Assembly (NCBI GenBank): GCA_035297145.1
Contig: DATGZN010000063.1
Coordinates: 186,001-250,000, forward strand
DNA: 64,000 bases
Direction of reading: 5' to 3'
Source: QHXW01 sp035297145
GTDB taxonomy: Bacteria > Acidobacteriota > Terriglobia > Bryobacterales > Bryobacteraceae
Shown here: in pieces, positions 24,971 to 34,138 of the stretch
Layout of the letters: each line of letters starts with the position of its first letter
Numbering within the stretch: the first letter of the stretch is position 1
The notes under the pieces: generated by a model
What the model was told of the DNA's origin: nothing
Databases searched by the model: none
Seen by the model: the letters and a program-made list of their open reading frames with translations, nothing else
Translations under genes and position numbers: made by a program

Positions 24971-25695
24971 CTCCTCTCTATGACCCCACTACCGAATATT
25001 CCAATCTTCCGAAGGACAGCCAGACTACTCTCGGGAGAGCACTGAAGCAGAAAGTGGGGCCCTGCGATCTTCACGGTTTCAATATCCGGCTTTGCGGCCA
25101 GGAACCCACGAAGCGCCCGAGTGCCCAGGAGACGATCGGACTCGGAAAAGAGACAGATGAATCGCACAGAGCAATGCTGGAGCATTGCAGTGAAATCCGC
25201 CTTCAGAGCATCTCGCAGCCGCCGGGTCAGCACCTCCGGACGCACCCGGGAAATGGCATCCTGCACTGCGGAAACCATTTCAGGTGGCGTCGCAGAATCC
25301 ATCAGGAACCACCGCAGAATCCAAGCCGGTGTTCGGGCACGAAAAAGAGCCGTTGGCACTAGGTTTGCAATCCATGAGCCGATACGACCGCAGGGGAAGG
25401 CCACGAAACTCGACACAAACACAACAGCCTGAAGATTCCCGACCGGTCGCGCGGCCAGTATAGTGGCAACGGGTCCCGAATACGATTCTGCGATGATTAC
25501 GTACGGTGCGCTTCTGGGAACCACGGCCGCGGCTCGCTCCGCCAGCTGCTCGTATGTCAGGTGCTTGTCTTCGGGATAGGGCACGACCCTAACATCAATT
25601 CCTTCAGGCAAGAGCGTGACGAACCCTTTGAACAGGATTCCGGTACCGTCCATTCCAGGAAGCAGCACAATGACCACGTTCTCATTGTCAGACAT
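24967..25695 (-). CDS. Alpha/beta hydrolase
   Basis: A 242-residue alpha/beta-hydrolase-fold protein: opening strand VVIVLLPGMDGTG (oxyanion region), nucleophile elbow IIAESYSGP with likely nucleophile Ser71 (the first position is Ala-Glu-Ser-Tyr-Ser, not the strict G-x-S-x-G), and a C-terminal GPHFLLQ with the likely catalytic His. The substrate is unknown. ATG 25695 is used; TTG 25701 is a nearby alternative. It starts a tight operon with three small proteins and is divergent from the SDR gene 44 bases away. Confidence 0.8.
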   Translation of the reverse strand: MSDNENVVIVLLPGMDGTGILFKGFVTLLPEGIDVRVVPYPEDKHLTYEQLAERAAAVVPRSAPYVIIAESYSGPVATILAARPVGNLQAVVFVSSFVAFPCGRIGSWIANLVPTALFRARTPAWILRWFLMDSATPPEMVSAVQDAISRVRPEVLTRRLRDALKADFTAMLQHCSVRFICLFSESDRLLGTRALRGFLAAKPDIETVKIAGPHFLLQCSPESSLAVLRKIGIFGSGVIERR

Positions 25696-25739
25696 GATCA
25701 ACGAATCGCTCGTCCCACAGCCTTGATAAAATCGCCTCC

Positions 25740-26510
25740 GTGAATCTCGCGTTGGAATCCAAAACCGCCCTCGTCACCGGGGCGAGCAAAGGCGTCGGGA
25801 AAGGGATCGCGCTGGAACTGGCGCGGGCCGGCGCGAGAGTCGCTGTCAACTACAACACAGACCCGGCGGGCGCTGAAGCTACGGTTGCGGAGATCCGTGG
25901 CATGGGGCTCGAGGCGTTCGCGGTTCAGGCCAACGTCGGAATCGCAGCCGATGTAGACCGCATGTTTGCGCAAACACTCAAAAGGTTTCCGCGGCTCGAC
26001 ATTCTGGTGAACAATGCCGGTGTGCAAACCTGGAAGCCTCTGCTCGATCTCTCGGAATCCGAGTGGGACCGCACCATCGATACCAACCTGAAAGGCTGCT
26101 TCCTTTGCACCCAGCGCGCCGCGCGGCACATGCGCGAGCACGGTGGTGGGCGGATCGTGAATATCGGGTCGGGATGCAACAAAGTCGCGTTCCCCAACCT
26201 GGTGGATTACACGGCGAGTAAAGGCGGCATCGAGATGTTCACCAAAGTCGCCGCAGTCGAGCTGGGTCAGTACCAGATCACCGTGAACTGCGTTGCGCCG
26301 GGCGCGGTGGAAATCGAGCGCACCAAGCTGGAAGCGGGCGATTACTCGGGTACCTGGGCCAAGCTGACCCCGCTCGGCCGCGTCGGCCAGCCTTTGGATG
26401 TGGCGCGTGCGGTGGTCTTTCTCGCTAGCGAAGCCGCCGCGTTCATCACCGGGCAAACCATTTGGGTAGACGGCGGGCTGTTCAGCAAGCCGACCTGGCC
26501 ATACGAATAG
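25740..26510 (+). CDS. SDR-family oxidoreductase (glucose/FabG-like dehydrogenase)
   Basis: A 256-residue classical short-chain dehydrogenase: nucleotide-binding TGASKGVGKG, NNAG, catalytic Tyr-x-x-x-Lys in DYTASKGG with upstream Ser in IVNIGSG, and the C-terminal FLASEAAAFITGQTIWVDGG. The basic residues after the glycine motif (VAVNYNTDPAG) fit NADP(H) preference. FabG-like and glucose-1-dehydrogenase-like enzymes look alike at this level, so the substrate is open. The start is GTG 25740. Confidence 0.9.
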   Translation: MNLALESKTALVTGASKGVGKGIALELARAGARVAVNYNTDPAGAEATVAEIRGMGLEAFAVQANVGIAADVDRMFAQTLKRFPRLDILVNNAGVQTWKPLLDLSESEWDRTIDTNLKGCFLCTQRAARHMREHGGGRIVNIGSGCNKVAFPNLVDYTASKGGIEMFTKVAAVELGQYQITVNCVAPGAVEIERTKLEAGDYSGTWAKLTPLGRVGQPLDVARAVVFLASEAAAFITGQTIWVDGGLFSKPTWPYE

Positions 26511-26632
26511 GTTTCTCTCGCCGAAACGAGCGCGTGTTGAAACTCACTCCGTTCCGCCCCGCGCGCTTGCTTAAGTGGGCCAAGTGGAGTATATTCAGGA
26601 GGTTTTTCACAATCTGCGAGGAGGGTACTGCC

Positions 26633-26932
26633 TTGAGGAGAATTGTTCCAGCGTTCGTGCTGGGGTTATCTGTATTCACGCTCACGGCCCTGGCCGGCGA
26701 GTACAAGGGCTACATTTCCGACGAGAAGTGCGGGGCCAAGCACGCCAAGGATCACAATGCGAAATGCGTCGAGGGCTGTGTGAAGGGTGGAGCGGCCGCA
26801 GTGTTCGTATCCGAAGGCAAGGTCTACAAAGTTGACGACGCTGCCAAGGTAAAGGATCACCTCGGGCACGATGTGACCATTACCGGAGACGTGAAGGGGG
26901 ACACGATTCACGTCGAAAGCGTGTCGATGTAG
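26633..26932 (+). CDS. Small secreted DUF5818-like protein
   Basis: A 99-residue exported protein with a signal peptide (RRIVPAFVLGLSVFTLTALAGE) and a mature part YKGYISDEKCGAKHAKDHNAKCVEGCVKGG...VYKVDDAAKVKDHLGHDVTITGDVKGDTIHVESV, resembling the DUF5818 family common in Acidobacteriota. Its three cysteines and two histidines could bind a metal. TTG 26633 is chosen because GGAGGG precedes it by seven bases; the longer open frame reaches back to 26462 into the SDR gene. Confidence 0.78.
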   Translation: MRRIVPAFVLGLSVFTLTALAGEYKGYISDEKCGAKHAKDHNAKCVEGCVKGGAAAVFVSEGKVYKVDDAAKVKDHLGHDVTITGDVKGDTIHVESVSM

Positions 26933-26944
26933 TGAGTTTTTAGA

Positions 26945-26966
26945 GGCCTTCCAGAGCGGAGAGGCC
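26945..26966. terminator. Bidirectional hairpin between convergent genes
   Basis: GGCCT (26945-26949) with AGGCC (26962-26966), extended by TCC/GGA across a one-base bulge, forms a stable stem in the 36-base gap between two convergent genes. A TTTTT run lies just upstream on the plus strand. Confidence 0.45.
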
Positions 26967-26968
26967 GG

Positions 26969-28057
26969 CTACTGCAGCTTGCCTCTCCCCTCGACTTTCC
27001 ATACTTCCTCCACCTGATCCCCCCGCTTCCCGTAGACGTATTCGTGCAGGTTCACCGCAACACAAACATGGCTGGGAATGATGTGCAGCCGGTCGCCCAC
27101 CGCGAACGTGCGCTCTGCGCGCGTGATGTCGATGTAGCCATGCTCTTCATTCTCGCGATGGAATGCGCATTCGGGCGCCTCGACCACGCGTCCGTGCACC
27201 GAGGGCGGCGCCGCCGTGTCTGACGAGAAGGTCTTTGATCCGCCGTCTACGATTATCTGGTTCGGGCGAGCCGTCGAAACGACCGTCACCAGAATTGAAA
27301 CCGCGCAATCCTCGAACGTGCACGCGCCGCTGGCTACCGTGTTGACATCGTTGTAGACGTACGTGCCGGGCCGGATCTCGGTGAGGCCTTTGATTTGGTG
27401 GGACTGAAACAGCGAAGGAGTCGATCCGCCGCTCACGATCCGGACTTCGATTCCATCGCGCCGGAAATCGTCCAGAATGCACTGCACCAGTTCGCTGAGC
27501 TTGTGGATCTGCTCCATGCCGCGCTCCGCCGTGTCGCGAATGTGCCCGGGGTAGAAATCGATCCCCTCGAATCGCAGCTTGGGAAGCGAACACAGGCCGC
27601 GCGCCAGTTCCATCAGCTCCGGTCCCGGCGAGACACCCACGCGGTTTAGTCCGGCGTCCACTTCCGCCAGCACGCCGATCTCGACATTTGCAGCGCGCGC
27701 CGCCTCCGATAGCTGCTTCGCCGCCACCAGGTTGTCGAGCGCCACCGTGAGCTGCGTCTTTTTGGCGACTTCCATCAGCCGCTCCAGCTTGGAATGCCCA
27801 AACACCGGGTACGCGAGTAGCAGATCCGGCGTGTTCGCGCCCAGCATGACTTCGGCTTCCCCGACCTTAGCTACGGTCAGGCCCACGGCGCCGGAATCGA
27901 GCTGCCGGCGACCTACCGCCGGAACTTTATGTGTTTTGGTGTGTGGCCGCAACCGGAGACCGTGCGCTTTGGTGTAATCCGCCACGCGGCGCAGGTTGCG
28001 CTCCATGATGTCGAGATCAATGACGAGAGCGGGGGTGTCGAGTTCTGAAATGTGCAT
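26969..28057 (-). CDS. D-threonine aldolase-like PLP enzyme (DSD1 family)
   Basis: A 362-residue fold-type III PLP enzyme. It opens ELDTPALVIDLDIMERNLRRVADYTKAHGLRLRPHTKTHK, the D-threonine aldolase/DSD1 signature with the PLP lysine in RPHTKTHK (about Lys41), and includes EVDAGLNRVGVSPG and VSGGSTPSLFQ for phosphate binding. The C-terminal HVCVAVNLHEYVYG supplies the metal-binding His-x-Cys-like residues of the family. Likely reactions are cleavage of D-threonine or another D-3-hydroxy amino acid; the exact substrate cannot be read. Confidence 0.88.
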   Translation of the reverse strand: MHISELDTPALVIDLDIMERNLRRVADYTKAHGLRLRPHTKTHKVPAVGRRQLDSGAVGLTVAKVGEAEVMLGANTPDLLLAYPVFGHSKLERLMEVAKKTQLTVALDNLVAAKQLSEAARAANVEIGVLAEVDAGLNRVGVSPGPELMELARGLCSLPKLRFEGIDFYPGHIRDTAERGMEQIHKLSELVQCILDDFRRDGIEVRIVSGGSTPSLFQSHQIKGLTEIRPGTYVYNDVNTVASGACTFEDCAVSILVTVVSTARPNQIIVDGGSKTFSSDTAAPPSVHGRVVEAPECAFHRENEEHGYIDITRAERTFAVGDRLHIIPSHVCVAVNLHEYVYGKRGDQVEEVWKVEGRGKLQ

Positions 28058-28095
28058 GCCCCACTATTCTATGCGAACCGTGCGGGGCTGGAATG

Positions 28096-28962
28096 TTACA
28101 CAAACCTGCCGGTATCCACCCAGGACTGCTTGACCACGGTCCACCAGTCGACGGCCAGGCCTTGCGTCACATAGTTGTAGGAAAGCCAGGCGTAGCCCTG
28201 CATGCCCCATGCGGTCCCCCAGGAGTTGCGCACGAGCAGCGCGCCAGTATCCGTTCCGACGGCCATTTGGTCATCGTAGCCGACCGCCACGTTCGCGTGT
28301 CCTCCGTTTAGCTGGCTCCTCGGACCCGGAAACGCCACCTTGCCGTCTGGTCCGGCATTCATGTACTCGTCATACGCTGGAAATCCGAACATGCTGGGAA
28401 TACCAGCCGCCAGATGTGCCTTGATGTTTCCGAGCACTTGGTCCGGCGCCATATTCGCCGGGTCGAGCCGGAAATATGTTGTCGAGGCAAAATTGTGCGC
28501 GAATGCGTAACAAAATGCGCTGGGCTCCGCGTCGAGCCGCTTGTTGGACGCTGCCGGGCTGCCGTCATACGGCCAGTAGTTCTCTGGCGGCGCTCCGAAA
28601 ACTGCCAGTGCCTCCATGGTCGTGCGCAGGTAGGCGCCCGAGTCGCCGCTGGTTCCGGTCAAGTCGCGCGTCGCCTTATAGATGAACAAGCGGGAAACGT
28701 CGATCGTGCGGTCCAAGGCTTTGTTCTCGAAGTATCCAACCAATGCTGCCGCGGCATGTGCCGTGCAAGCCCCTAGTTCCTGCTGATCCCAGATCGGAGG
28801 AAAGTAATGGCGCAAATCCATGTGGGTTGGAGGCGCTTGCGCCGTGGGTAGAGACGTTTTCGCCAGCAGCGGCTGCACCGCCCGGTGGCTCGCGGTGTAG
28901 TCGAGGACGCTGGGCACATCGGGAATCCATCCCATGCTCCGAGATGCACGTATGCTCCTCAT
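28096..28962 (-). CDS. Papain-like C1 family cysteine peptidase
   Basis: A 288-residue C1A-like peptidase with a complete active site: oxyanion Gln (WDQQELGAC, Gln60/61), catalytic Cys66 in GACTAHA, His222 in NGGHANVAVGYDD and Asn246 in VRNSWGTAWG. There is no recognisable signal peptide and only a short region before the catalytic domain, so no classical inhibitory propeptide. Similar compact forms occur widely in soil bacteria. Gene direction matches the neighbours on both sides; no regulatory site seen. Confidence 0.9.
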   Translation of the reverse strand: MRSIRASRSMGWIPDVPSVLDYTASHRAVQPLLAKTSLPTAQAPPTHMDLRHYFPPIWDQQELGACTAHAAAALVGYFENKALDRTIDVSRLFIYKATRDLTGTSGDSGAYLRTTMEALAVFGAPPENYWPYDGSPAASNKRLDAEPSAFCYAFAHNFASTTYFRLDPANMAPDQVLGNIKAHLAAGIPSMFGFPAYDEYMNAGPDGKVAFPGPRSQLNGGHANVAVGYDDQMAVGTDTGALLVRNSWGTAWGMQGYAWLSYNYVTQGLAVDWWTVVKQSWVDTGRFV

Positions 28963-29006
28963 ACTTGTTCCTTCTTGTTCCTTAAAATTGTTGGATTGGT
29001 GAGAAA

Positions 29007-29615
29007 CTACTTGAACCGCAGACGAAGCTTGCCGTCGGTGGTGGTGTAAATCAACTCCAGGTCTTTCAACTTCTGTTTTTCCATGGGAAAGTACAGCAGC
29101 CCCGAGACGGGCGCTTCGGTTTCCTTCTCGGGAAGGATCTTCTCCTTCAGGACATCCAGGATCGGATTAGGCTTTTCGTTGGCACCTGACTTTACCGTCG
29201 TGTGAGCCTGACTGATATCAGCCGTGCCCATCGACATCGGGCCCACGCCAAAACCGCCCCTGCCGCCGCCCTCCTGGGTAACCACGATGGAGCCTTTTCC
29301 GGCAATCTGGCTGGGAACAAAAGGTCCGGTTTTTTCGCCATCCTTGTCGGTCTTTAATACAAAGTCGTCTAAGCGGACCGCGAGCTTCCGGCCTTCTTTG
29401 GGAACGAGTCGCACATCCATGAGAATGTAGTGGCCACCAAGGTCCGATCCCAGCACCTCTTTCACGGATTCTGGATCGGCGATCGCCGTTGCTGTGATCT
29501 CCAGCACGTCGTTCTCGCCGGAGTGCGGCGTGGACTTCTGCGGTTTCTTTTCGCCGCCCGAAAGCAGCGTAGCGCCGACGAGGCCAATCACCACCGCTAC
29601 CCTACGCATTCGCAT
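29007..29615 (-). CDS. Secreted hypothetical protein
   Basis: A 202-residue exported protein (signal peptide about 1-20, RVAVVIGLVGATLLSGG). The mature part has a beta-rich section LLSGG...YILMDVRLVPKEGRKLAVRLDDFVLKTDKDGEK, a glycine-rich loop (EGGGRGGFGVGPMS), and a last strand LELIYTTTDGKLRLRF. No family recognised with confidence. It is divergent from the large surface-protein gene. Confidence 0.7.
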   Translation of the reverse strand: MRMRRVAVVIGLVGATLLSGGEKKPQKSTPHSGENDVLEITATAIADPESVKEVLGSDLGGHYILMDVRLVPKEGRKLAVRLDDFVLKTDKDGEKTGPFVPSQIAGKGSIVVTQEGGGRGGFGVGPMSMGTADISQAHTTVKSGANEKPNPILDVLKEKILPEKETEAPVSGLLYFPMEKQKLKDLELIYTTTDGKLRLRFK

Positions 29616-29756
29616 CTTGCCGTCATTATAGCGGTTTCGGCCCTCTAAGGCAGATGCCCGAATCTGCTCAGGTGTTCGAGATGCCGGCCTAAGTCGTTCC
29701 AGTGATTCATGTTCTCAGGCAATCCGTCGAAGTTTAGCTTAGGTGTGACTTTGACC

Positions 29757-32057
29757 ATGAATCGCTTTATCTCCGGCCAACTCTTTCTTCTGTTCAGTTT
29801 GGGGGCTGCGTCGCTCCAAGCAGGGAGCGCCGGGTCCGCGACCACTGTGTACACCGACCCGGCGGGCGCCATGTTCTACGTGGACGGCCAGTCCTACACG
29901 AGTGCCGCGACTTTTTTGTGGCCGCAAGGCAGCAAGCACACGCTGAGCATCATACCCGTGCAGCAGGCGTCCAGTTACAAGGCACAGTACGTCTTCACCG
30001 GATGGACCGACTCCACCGGCATTCTTACCGGCGCCAACCCGGTCGTCGTCACGGCCGACCCCGGGGTCACCTGGTTCAAAGCGTCGCTTACTCTGCAATA
30101 CGCGGTCTCATTGAATTTCTACACATGCCCAGCGGGTGAGAGTGTGTGCAGCGGTCCGGGAACGGTCTTCGTGAACAGCGCACCCTACACGGTGAACACG
30201 GACGTGTATGTCAACGCCGGATCAACGGTCACGCTGCAGGCGGTGCCGAACCCTGGATATGTGTTCACTGGGTGGCTCTCGGGATTCGGCAACTCGAGTC
30301 AAGCCTTCTTGACCTCGTTCACCTTGAATACGCCGGTGCAAGTGTTCCCGCAGTTTCTGCCCGCAGGCGCGGTGACTCTGGCTTCCAACCCCCCGGGACT
30401 GCGAGTCCTGGCGGATCACACCTTGATGTTTAGCCCGGTCACGCTCGACTGGGGAGTTGGGACGACCCACACGCTGGGCGCTCAGCCATGGCAGACCGAC
30501 CTGCAGGGCCGGCTCTGGGCCTTCAGCTCCTGGAGCGATGGCGGCAGTATGACACACGCCTACACCATGCCTTCCACCAACAGCCTGACGCTCACCTCCA
30601 CGTTCGTTCCCGGCGGGCGCGTGACTTTCTTCACGAACCCCACGGGCCTCAACCTGGTAGTGGATGGTCTTGCGGTAGGACCTCCATATAACCTGGTGTG
30701 GGCCGCGGGTGTAACGCATACAATTTCCGCTCCACCGCAGCAGGTGGATTTCAACGGCAAAGGCTGGGCTTTTCAGTCGTGGTCCAACGGTGGTCCGGCC
30801 ACGCAGACCATCACCTTAACCCCAGCCCAAGTCGCCGCGGGTTTCCGTTTGACCGCCAACTACACGCCTTCGACCCAAACCACCGGACAGATCGTGATTC
30901 AATCCTCACCCTTGGGAGTAGATGTACTGGCAGACGGCGCGGACTGCTATACACCGTGCACTCTGCAACGCACCATCGGCACGCAGGTGGCGCTGAGCGC
31001 TCCCGCATCAGAACAAATGGCCGCCGGCATCCGGCTCGCGTTCCTGGCTTGGGCCGACGGCGCTCCGGCCACTCGGACGGTTACGGTGGGTTCAGGAACC
31101 GTGACGCTGACCGCGAACTACCAGAGTTACTACTTGTTGTCGGCCACCGTTGATCCGGCCGGCACAGCGGCCTTGCAGTTTTCTCCGGCATCGCCGGACG
31201 GCTTCTACGCCTCGCCTACCAGTGTGACCGCTGCAGCGAGCGCCAGCACCAAGTACAGTTTCGACCACTGGGAAGGCGACGCCGCCGGCACATTGCCCAA
31301 CGTCACGGTCGCGATGACGCAACCCCGGACCATTTGCGCCGTGCTCAAACGTAGCGGAAACGACGGCATCGATTCCATCACAAACGCCGCTGGCCTTGGC
31401 CCTGAAGATGCCATCGCCCCCGGATCGATCATTTCGATATACGGCCCAAAGCTGGCGGCGGGAACGGAAACGGGCCCCGCAAGCCCGCTGGTGCAGACGC
31501 TGGATGGCGTCACGGTCACGATAGGCGATCAATTGCTTCCGCTGCTATTGGTCTCGCCAAGCCAGGTCAATGCTCAACTTCCGTCAGGCCTTGGCGCCGG
31601 CGAACAGACGCTCACGGTGCACAACCCTGGCCAGCCCGACGCCATCGGCATTTTCATGGCGCAGCGCAATGCACCCGGGCTTTTTTCGCAACAGATTTCG
31701 GGGAGGCCTTATTGGGTTGCCATGCACGCAGACGGGTCCCTGGTAACGCCGAAAAGTCCGGCGCGCCGGGGCGAAATCGTGACAGCGCTCGGCACGGGGT
31801 TCGGCCCGTTTCACCCGCAGCCGCCCGACGGTTTTGCCGTTCCCACTTCCGCCACGTTCCCTCTGGCGGATCCAGTCGAGCTGGAGTTTTCCGGCAAGGT
31901 GGTAAAACCCGACTTCACCGGCGCCGCGCCGGGCCGGGTCGGAATCAGCGAGGTCCGCTTCCACATCACCGACCCATTCCCGACAAGCGCGACGATTGAG
32001 ATCAAGGTCCGGGTGAATGGGCACGAGAGCAATACGGTGCTGCTGCCATTGGAGTGA
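29757..32057 (+). CDS. Surface protein with bacterial-repeat domains and Solibacter-type C-terminal domain
   Basis: A 766-residue exported protein (signal peptide about 1-19). The first 550 residues hold at least six short repeats of 70-80 residues with the closing motif F-x-x-W-S/A-D-G (FTGWTDS, FTGWLSG, FSSWSDGG, FQSWSNGG, FLAWADGA, FDHWEGDA), as in InlB/Listeria-Bacteroides-type repeats. The last 220 residues (ITNAAGLGPEDAIAPGSIISIYGPKLA...VSPSQVNAQLPSGLGAGEQTLTV) match the 'Solibacter uncharacterised C-terminal' domain, a strong taxonomic clue. ATG 29757 is used; the frame is open from 29709. Probable role: extracellular adhesion or binding. Confidence 0.88.
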   Translation: MNRFISGQLFLLFSLGAASLQAGSAGSATTVYTDPAGAMFYVDGQSYTSAATFLWPQGSKHTLSIIPVQQASSYKAQYVFTGWTDSTGILTGANPVVVTADPGVTWFKASLTLQYAVSLNFYTCPAGESVCSGPGTVFVNSAPYTVNTDVYVNAGSTVTLQAVPNPGYVFTGWLSGFGNSSQAFLTSFTLNTPVQVFPQFLPAGAVTLASNPPGLRVLADHTLMFSPVTLDWGVGTTHTLGAQPWQTDLQGRLWAFSSWSDGGSMTHAYTMPSTNSLTLTSTFVPGGRVTFFTNPTGLNLVVDGLAVGPPYNLVWAAGVTHTISAPPQQVDFNGKGWAFQSWSNGGPATQTITLTPAQVAAGFRLTANYTPSTQTTGQIVIQSSPLGVDVLADGADCYTPCTLQRTIGTQVALSAPASEQMAAGIRLAFLAWADGAPATRTVTVGSGTVTLTANYQSYYLLSATVDPAGTAALQFSPASPDGFYASPTSVTAAASASTKYSFDHWEGDAAGTLPNVTVAMTQPRTICAVLKRSGNDGIDSITNAAGLGPEDAIAPGSIISIYGPKLAAGTETGPASPLVQTLDGVTVTIGDQLLPLLLVSPSQVNAQLPSGLGAGEQTLTVHNPGQPDAIGIFMAQRNAPGLFSQQISGRPYWVAMHADGSLVTPKSPARRGEIVTALGTGFGPFHPQPPDGFAVPTSATFPLADPVELEFSGKVVKPDFTGAAPGRVGISEVRFHITDPFPTSATIEIKVRVNGHESNTVLLPLE

Positions 32058-32067
32058 GGCTTCAAAG

Positions 32068-32159
32068 AGGTGTTAGGTTTTAGGTGCTAGGTGTTGGGGA
32101 AGAACTGGACCCGGCAAACTGACGCCTGACACCGAAGCTAAAACTAGCACCTAACACCT
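32068..32159. repeat. GGTGTTAGG-type intergenic repeat with long stem
   Basis: The gap between the surface protein and hutH has AGGTGTTAGG, TTTTAGGTGCTAGGTGTT and later CTAGCACCTAACACCT. TTAGGTGCTAG (32080-32090) pairs perfectly with CTAGCACCTAA (32144-32154), an 11-pair stem enclosing about 53 bases. It could act as a terminator, but the loop is long and there is no T run. Confidence 0.6.
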
Positions 32160-32184
32160 GCGCCCTCAGCTACCATCGTGAGGT

Positions 32185-33681
32185 ATGGTCGTGCTCGATG
32201 GCAGCCGCCTCACTATCGCAGACGTCGTTTCAGTCGCGGCGGGGCGCGATACCGCTGCCCTTGCCCCGGATGCCGTCGAAAAAATGCTGCGGTCGCGCTC
32301 CGTGGTAGAGCGCCTGGCCGCCGGAGAGACGCCGGTTTATGGTGTGAACACCGGTGTGGGGCTTCTGGCGGATGTGCGTGTGCCGCCTGCCGATCTCGAG
32401 CAACTGCAGCGGAACGTGGTGCGGTCGCACGCGGCGGGAGCAGGCGAACCGCTGCATCGGGAAGAGGTGCGGGCCATGATGCTGATCCGCGCCAACGTAC
32501 TGGCCAAAGGTTTCTCCGGAATCCGGCCGGTGGTGGCCGAGCGGCTGTGCCAGATGATTGAATGCGGCGTGACGCCGGTTGTCCCTTCACAGGGCAGCGT
32601 GGGCGCGTCGGGGGATCTGGCTCCGCTGGCTCACATGGCACTGGTCCTGATGGGTGAAGGCGAGGCGGAATTTTTGGGCAAGCGCACGCCGGGCGGGGAA
32701 GCGTTGCGGTTTGCGGGCATGGAACCTATCCAACTGGCGTCCAAGGAAGGCATCTCGCTGCTCAACGGCACGCAAGCTATGCTCGCTGTCGGCTGCCTGG
32801 AGCTGGCCCGCGCGGAGACACTGATGGAGACAGCGGAAGTGGTGTGTGCGCTGACGCTGGACGCGCTCCGTGGAACGCCACGCGCGTTTGAACAGCGGCT
32901 GCACGAGGTGCGTCCGCAGACCGGCCAAGTGGCCAGCGCGGCGCGCCTCGCGCGGCTGCTCGATGGTAGCGAGATTCGCGCTTCACACATCTCGTGCAGG
33001 CGCGTGCAGGACGCGTATTCTTTGCGCTGCGCGCCCCAGGTACATGGCGCGGTGCGCGACACGCTAGCCGAGGCCCGGCGCGTGTTCTCCATCGAGCTGA
33101 ACTCCGCAACCGATAATCCGCTGGTGTTCGACGAAGAGGTGCTCTCGGGAGGCAATTTTCACGGCGAACCGTTGGCGTTTCAACTGGACTACCTGGCAAT
33201 CGCGCTCACCGCGCTCGCGGGTATCTCGGAGCGGCGCATCGACCGGCTGGTGAATCCCGCTCTCAACGAAGACTTGCCGCCGTTTTTGGCACGGCATGCC
33301 GGACTCGAATCGGGCCTGATGATGGCGCAGGTCACGGCGGCGGCCCTGGTGGCCGAAAACCGCGTACTGGCCACGCCCGCCTCTTCCGGCTCGATCACGA
33401 CCAGCGGAAACAAGGAAGATTTCGTGAGCATGGGGATGACGGCGGCGCTGAAGTGGAAACGCGTGGTGCAAAATACGCGCGCAGTAGTGGCGATTGAAGC
33501 CTTGGCCGCGGCACGCGCCCTGGAATTCCTCCGGCCGCTCAAGACCAGCCCTGCGCTGGAGCTGGCGCGGGAGCAAATCCGCTCGGTATGCGGCCCGTTC
33601 GATGGCGATCGTCCGCCGGCTCCCGATATATCGGCGCTCGATAAACTGATCGATGAAGGCGTTCTGGCTCGCGTAGGCTGA
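32185..33681 (+). CDS. hutH: Histidine ammonia-lyase (HAL/PAL family)
   Basis: A 498-residue MIO-dependent ammonia-lyase. Ala141-Ser142-Gly143 in GSVGASGDLAPLAH forms the MIO electrophile; VYGVNTGVG (about 51-59) and QLQRNVVRSHAAG (Ser81-His82, as in histidine-type lyases) shape the substrate site. It deaminates L-histidine to urocanate, or less likely acts on another aromatic amino acid. No other hut genes are next to it. A degraded second copy of its 3' end lies at 34044-34120. Confidence 0.92.
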   Translation: MVVLDGSRLTIADVVSVAAGRDTAALAPDAVEKMLRSRSVVERLAAGETPVYGVNTGVGLLADVRVPPADLEQLQRNVVRSHAAGAGEPLHREEVRAMMLIRANVLAKGFSGIRPVVAERLCQMIECGVTPVVPSQGSVGASGDLAPLAHMALVLMGEGEAEFLGKRTPGGEALRFAGMEPIQLASKEGISLLNGTQAMLAVGCLELARAETLMETAEVVCALTLDALRGTPRAFEQRLHEVRPQTGQVASAARLARLLDGSEIRASHISCRRVQDAYSLRCAPQVHGAVRDTLAEARRVFSIELNSATDNPLVFDEEVLSGGNFHGEPLAFQLDYLAIALTALAGISERRIDRLVNPALNEDLPPFLARHAGLESGLMMAQVTAAALVAENRVLATPASSGSITTSGNKEDFVSMGMTAALKWKRVVQNTRAVVAIEALAAARALEFLRPLKTSPALELAREQIRSVCGPFDGDRPPAPDISALDKLIDEGVLARVG

Positions 33682-33740
33682 TGTGATCCGCGGGTTGGTC
33701 CAAGGGCTTTGACGCGTGTTGACGCTGGCTCTTGGTGCCC
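33601..33740 (+). repeat. hutH 3' junction, copy 1 of a degenerate duplication
   Basis: The end of hutH (TTCGATGGC, then PDISALDKLIDEGVLARVG) and the following bases match 34044-34182 in order, including a stretch that looks like the last residues of the HDOD gene read on the minus strand (IKALG-like). The copies are offset by about 440 bases. Confidence 0.65.
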
Positions 33741-34138
33741 CTCTATCCGAGAAGGGTCGTAAGGTAGCCCGGAGGCGCATCCGGCCGGGGTGCGGGATCT
33801 TCGATGGCAACCATCCGCCGATGGCTCTGGCGCGTCTCTACGGCAGCTTGGCTCCGAAGTAGTGCAGGAGAAGGTTCGGGTCCGTATGCGGCGCTTGGCA
33901 TGGCAACTATCGGTGTGCCCCCGACATTTCAAAGTAGCGTCATGCCGTGCGGATTGGTCCGGTTAGCCGAAGGCGTCCTTACAGTCGTCGATGGCGGGGC
34001 TGCTAACTCCCCGGCGCAGCAGGTTGCGCTACGTGTGCGCCGCGTTCGATGGCGCCCGATGTCTCGGCGATCGAGAAACTGATCGACGAAGCCGCGTTGG
34101 CGCGGGTAGGGCAAACCGTGCGGCATGAGGCCGTGGGT
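33682..34138. other. Intergenic region between hutH and HDOD gene, containing hutH tail remnant
   Basis: No convincing gene is present. The right part, 34044-34120, reads like a diverged hutH C-terminus (PDVSAIEKLIDEAALARVG) and joins directly into the true HDOD gene end; the left part repeats that junction (copy 1). The middle (about 33740-34040) contains GGTAGCCCGGAGGCGCATCCGG-like G+C-rich sequence with no clear signal. Confidence 0.6.
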
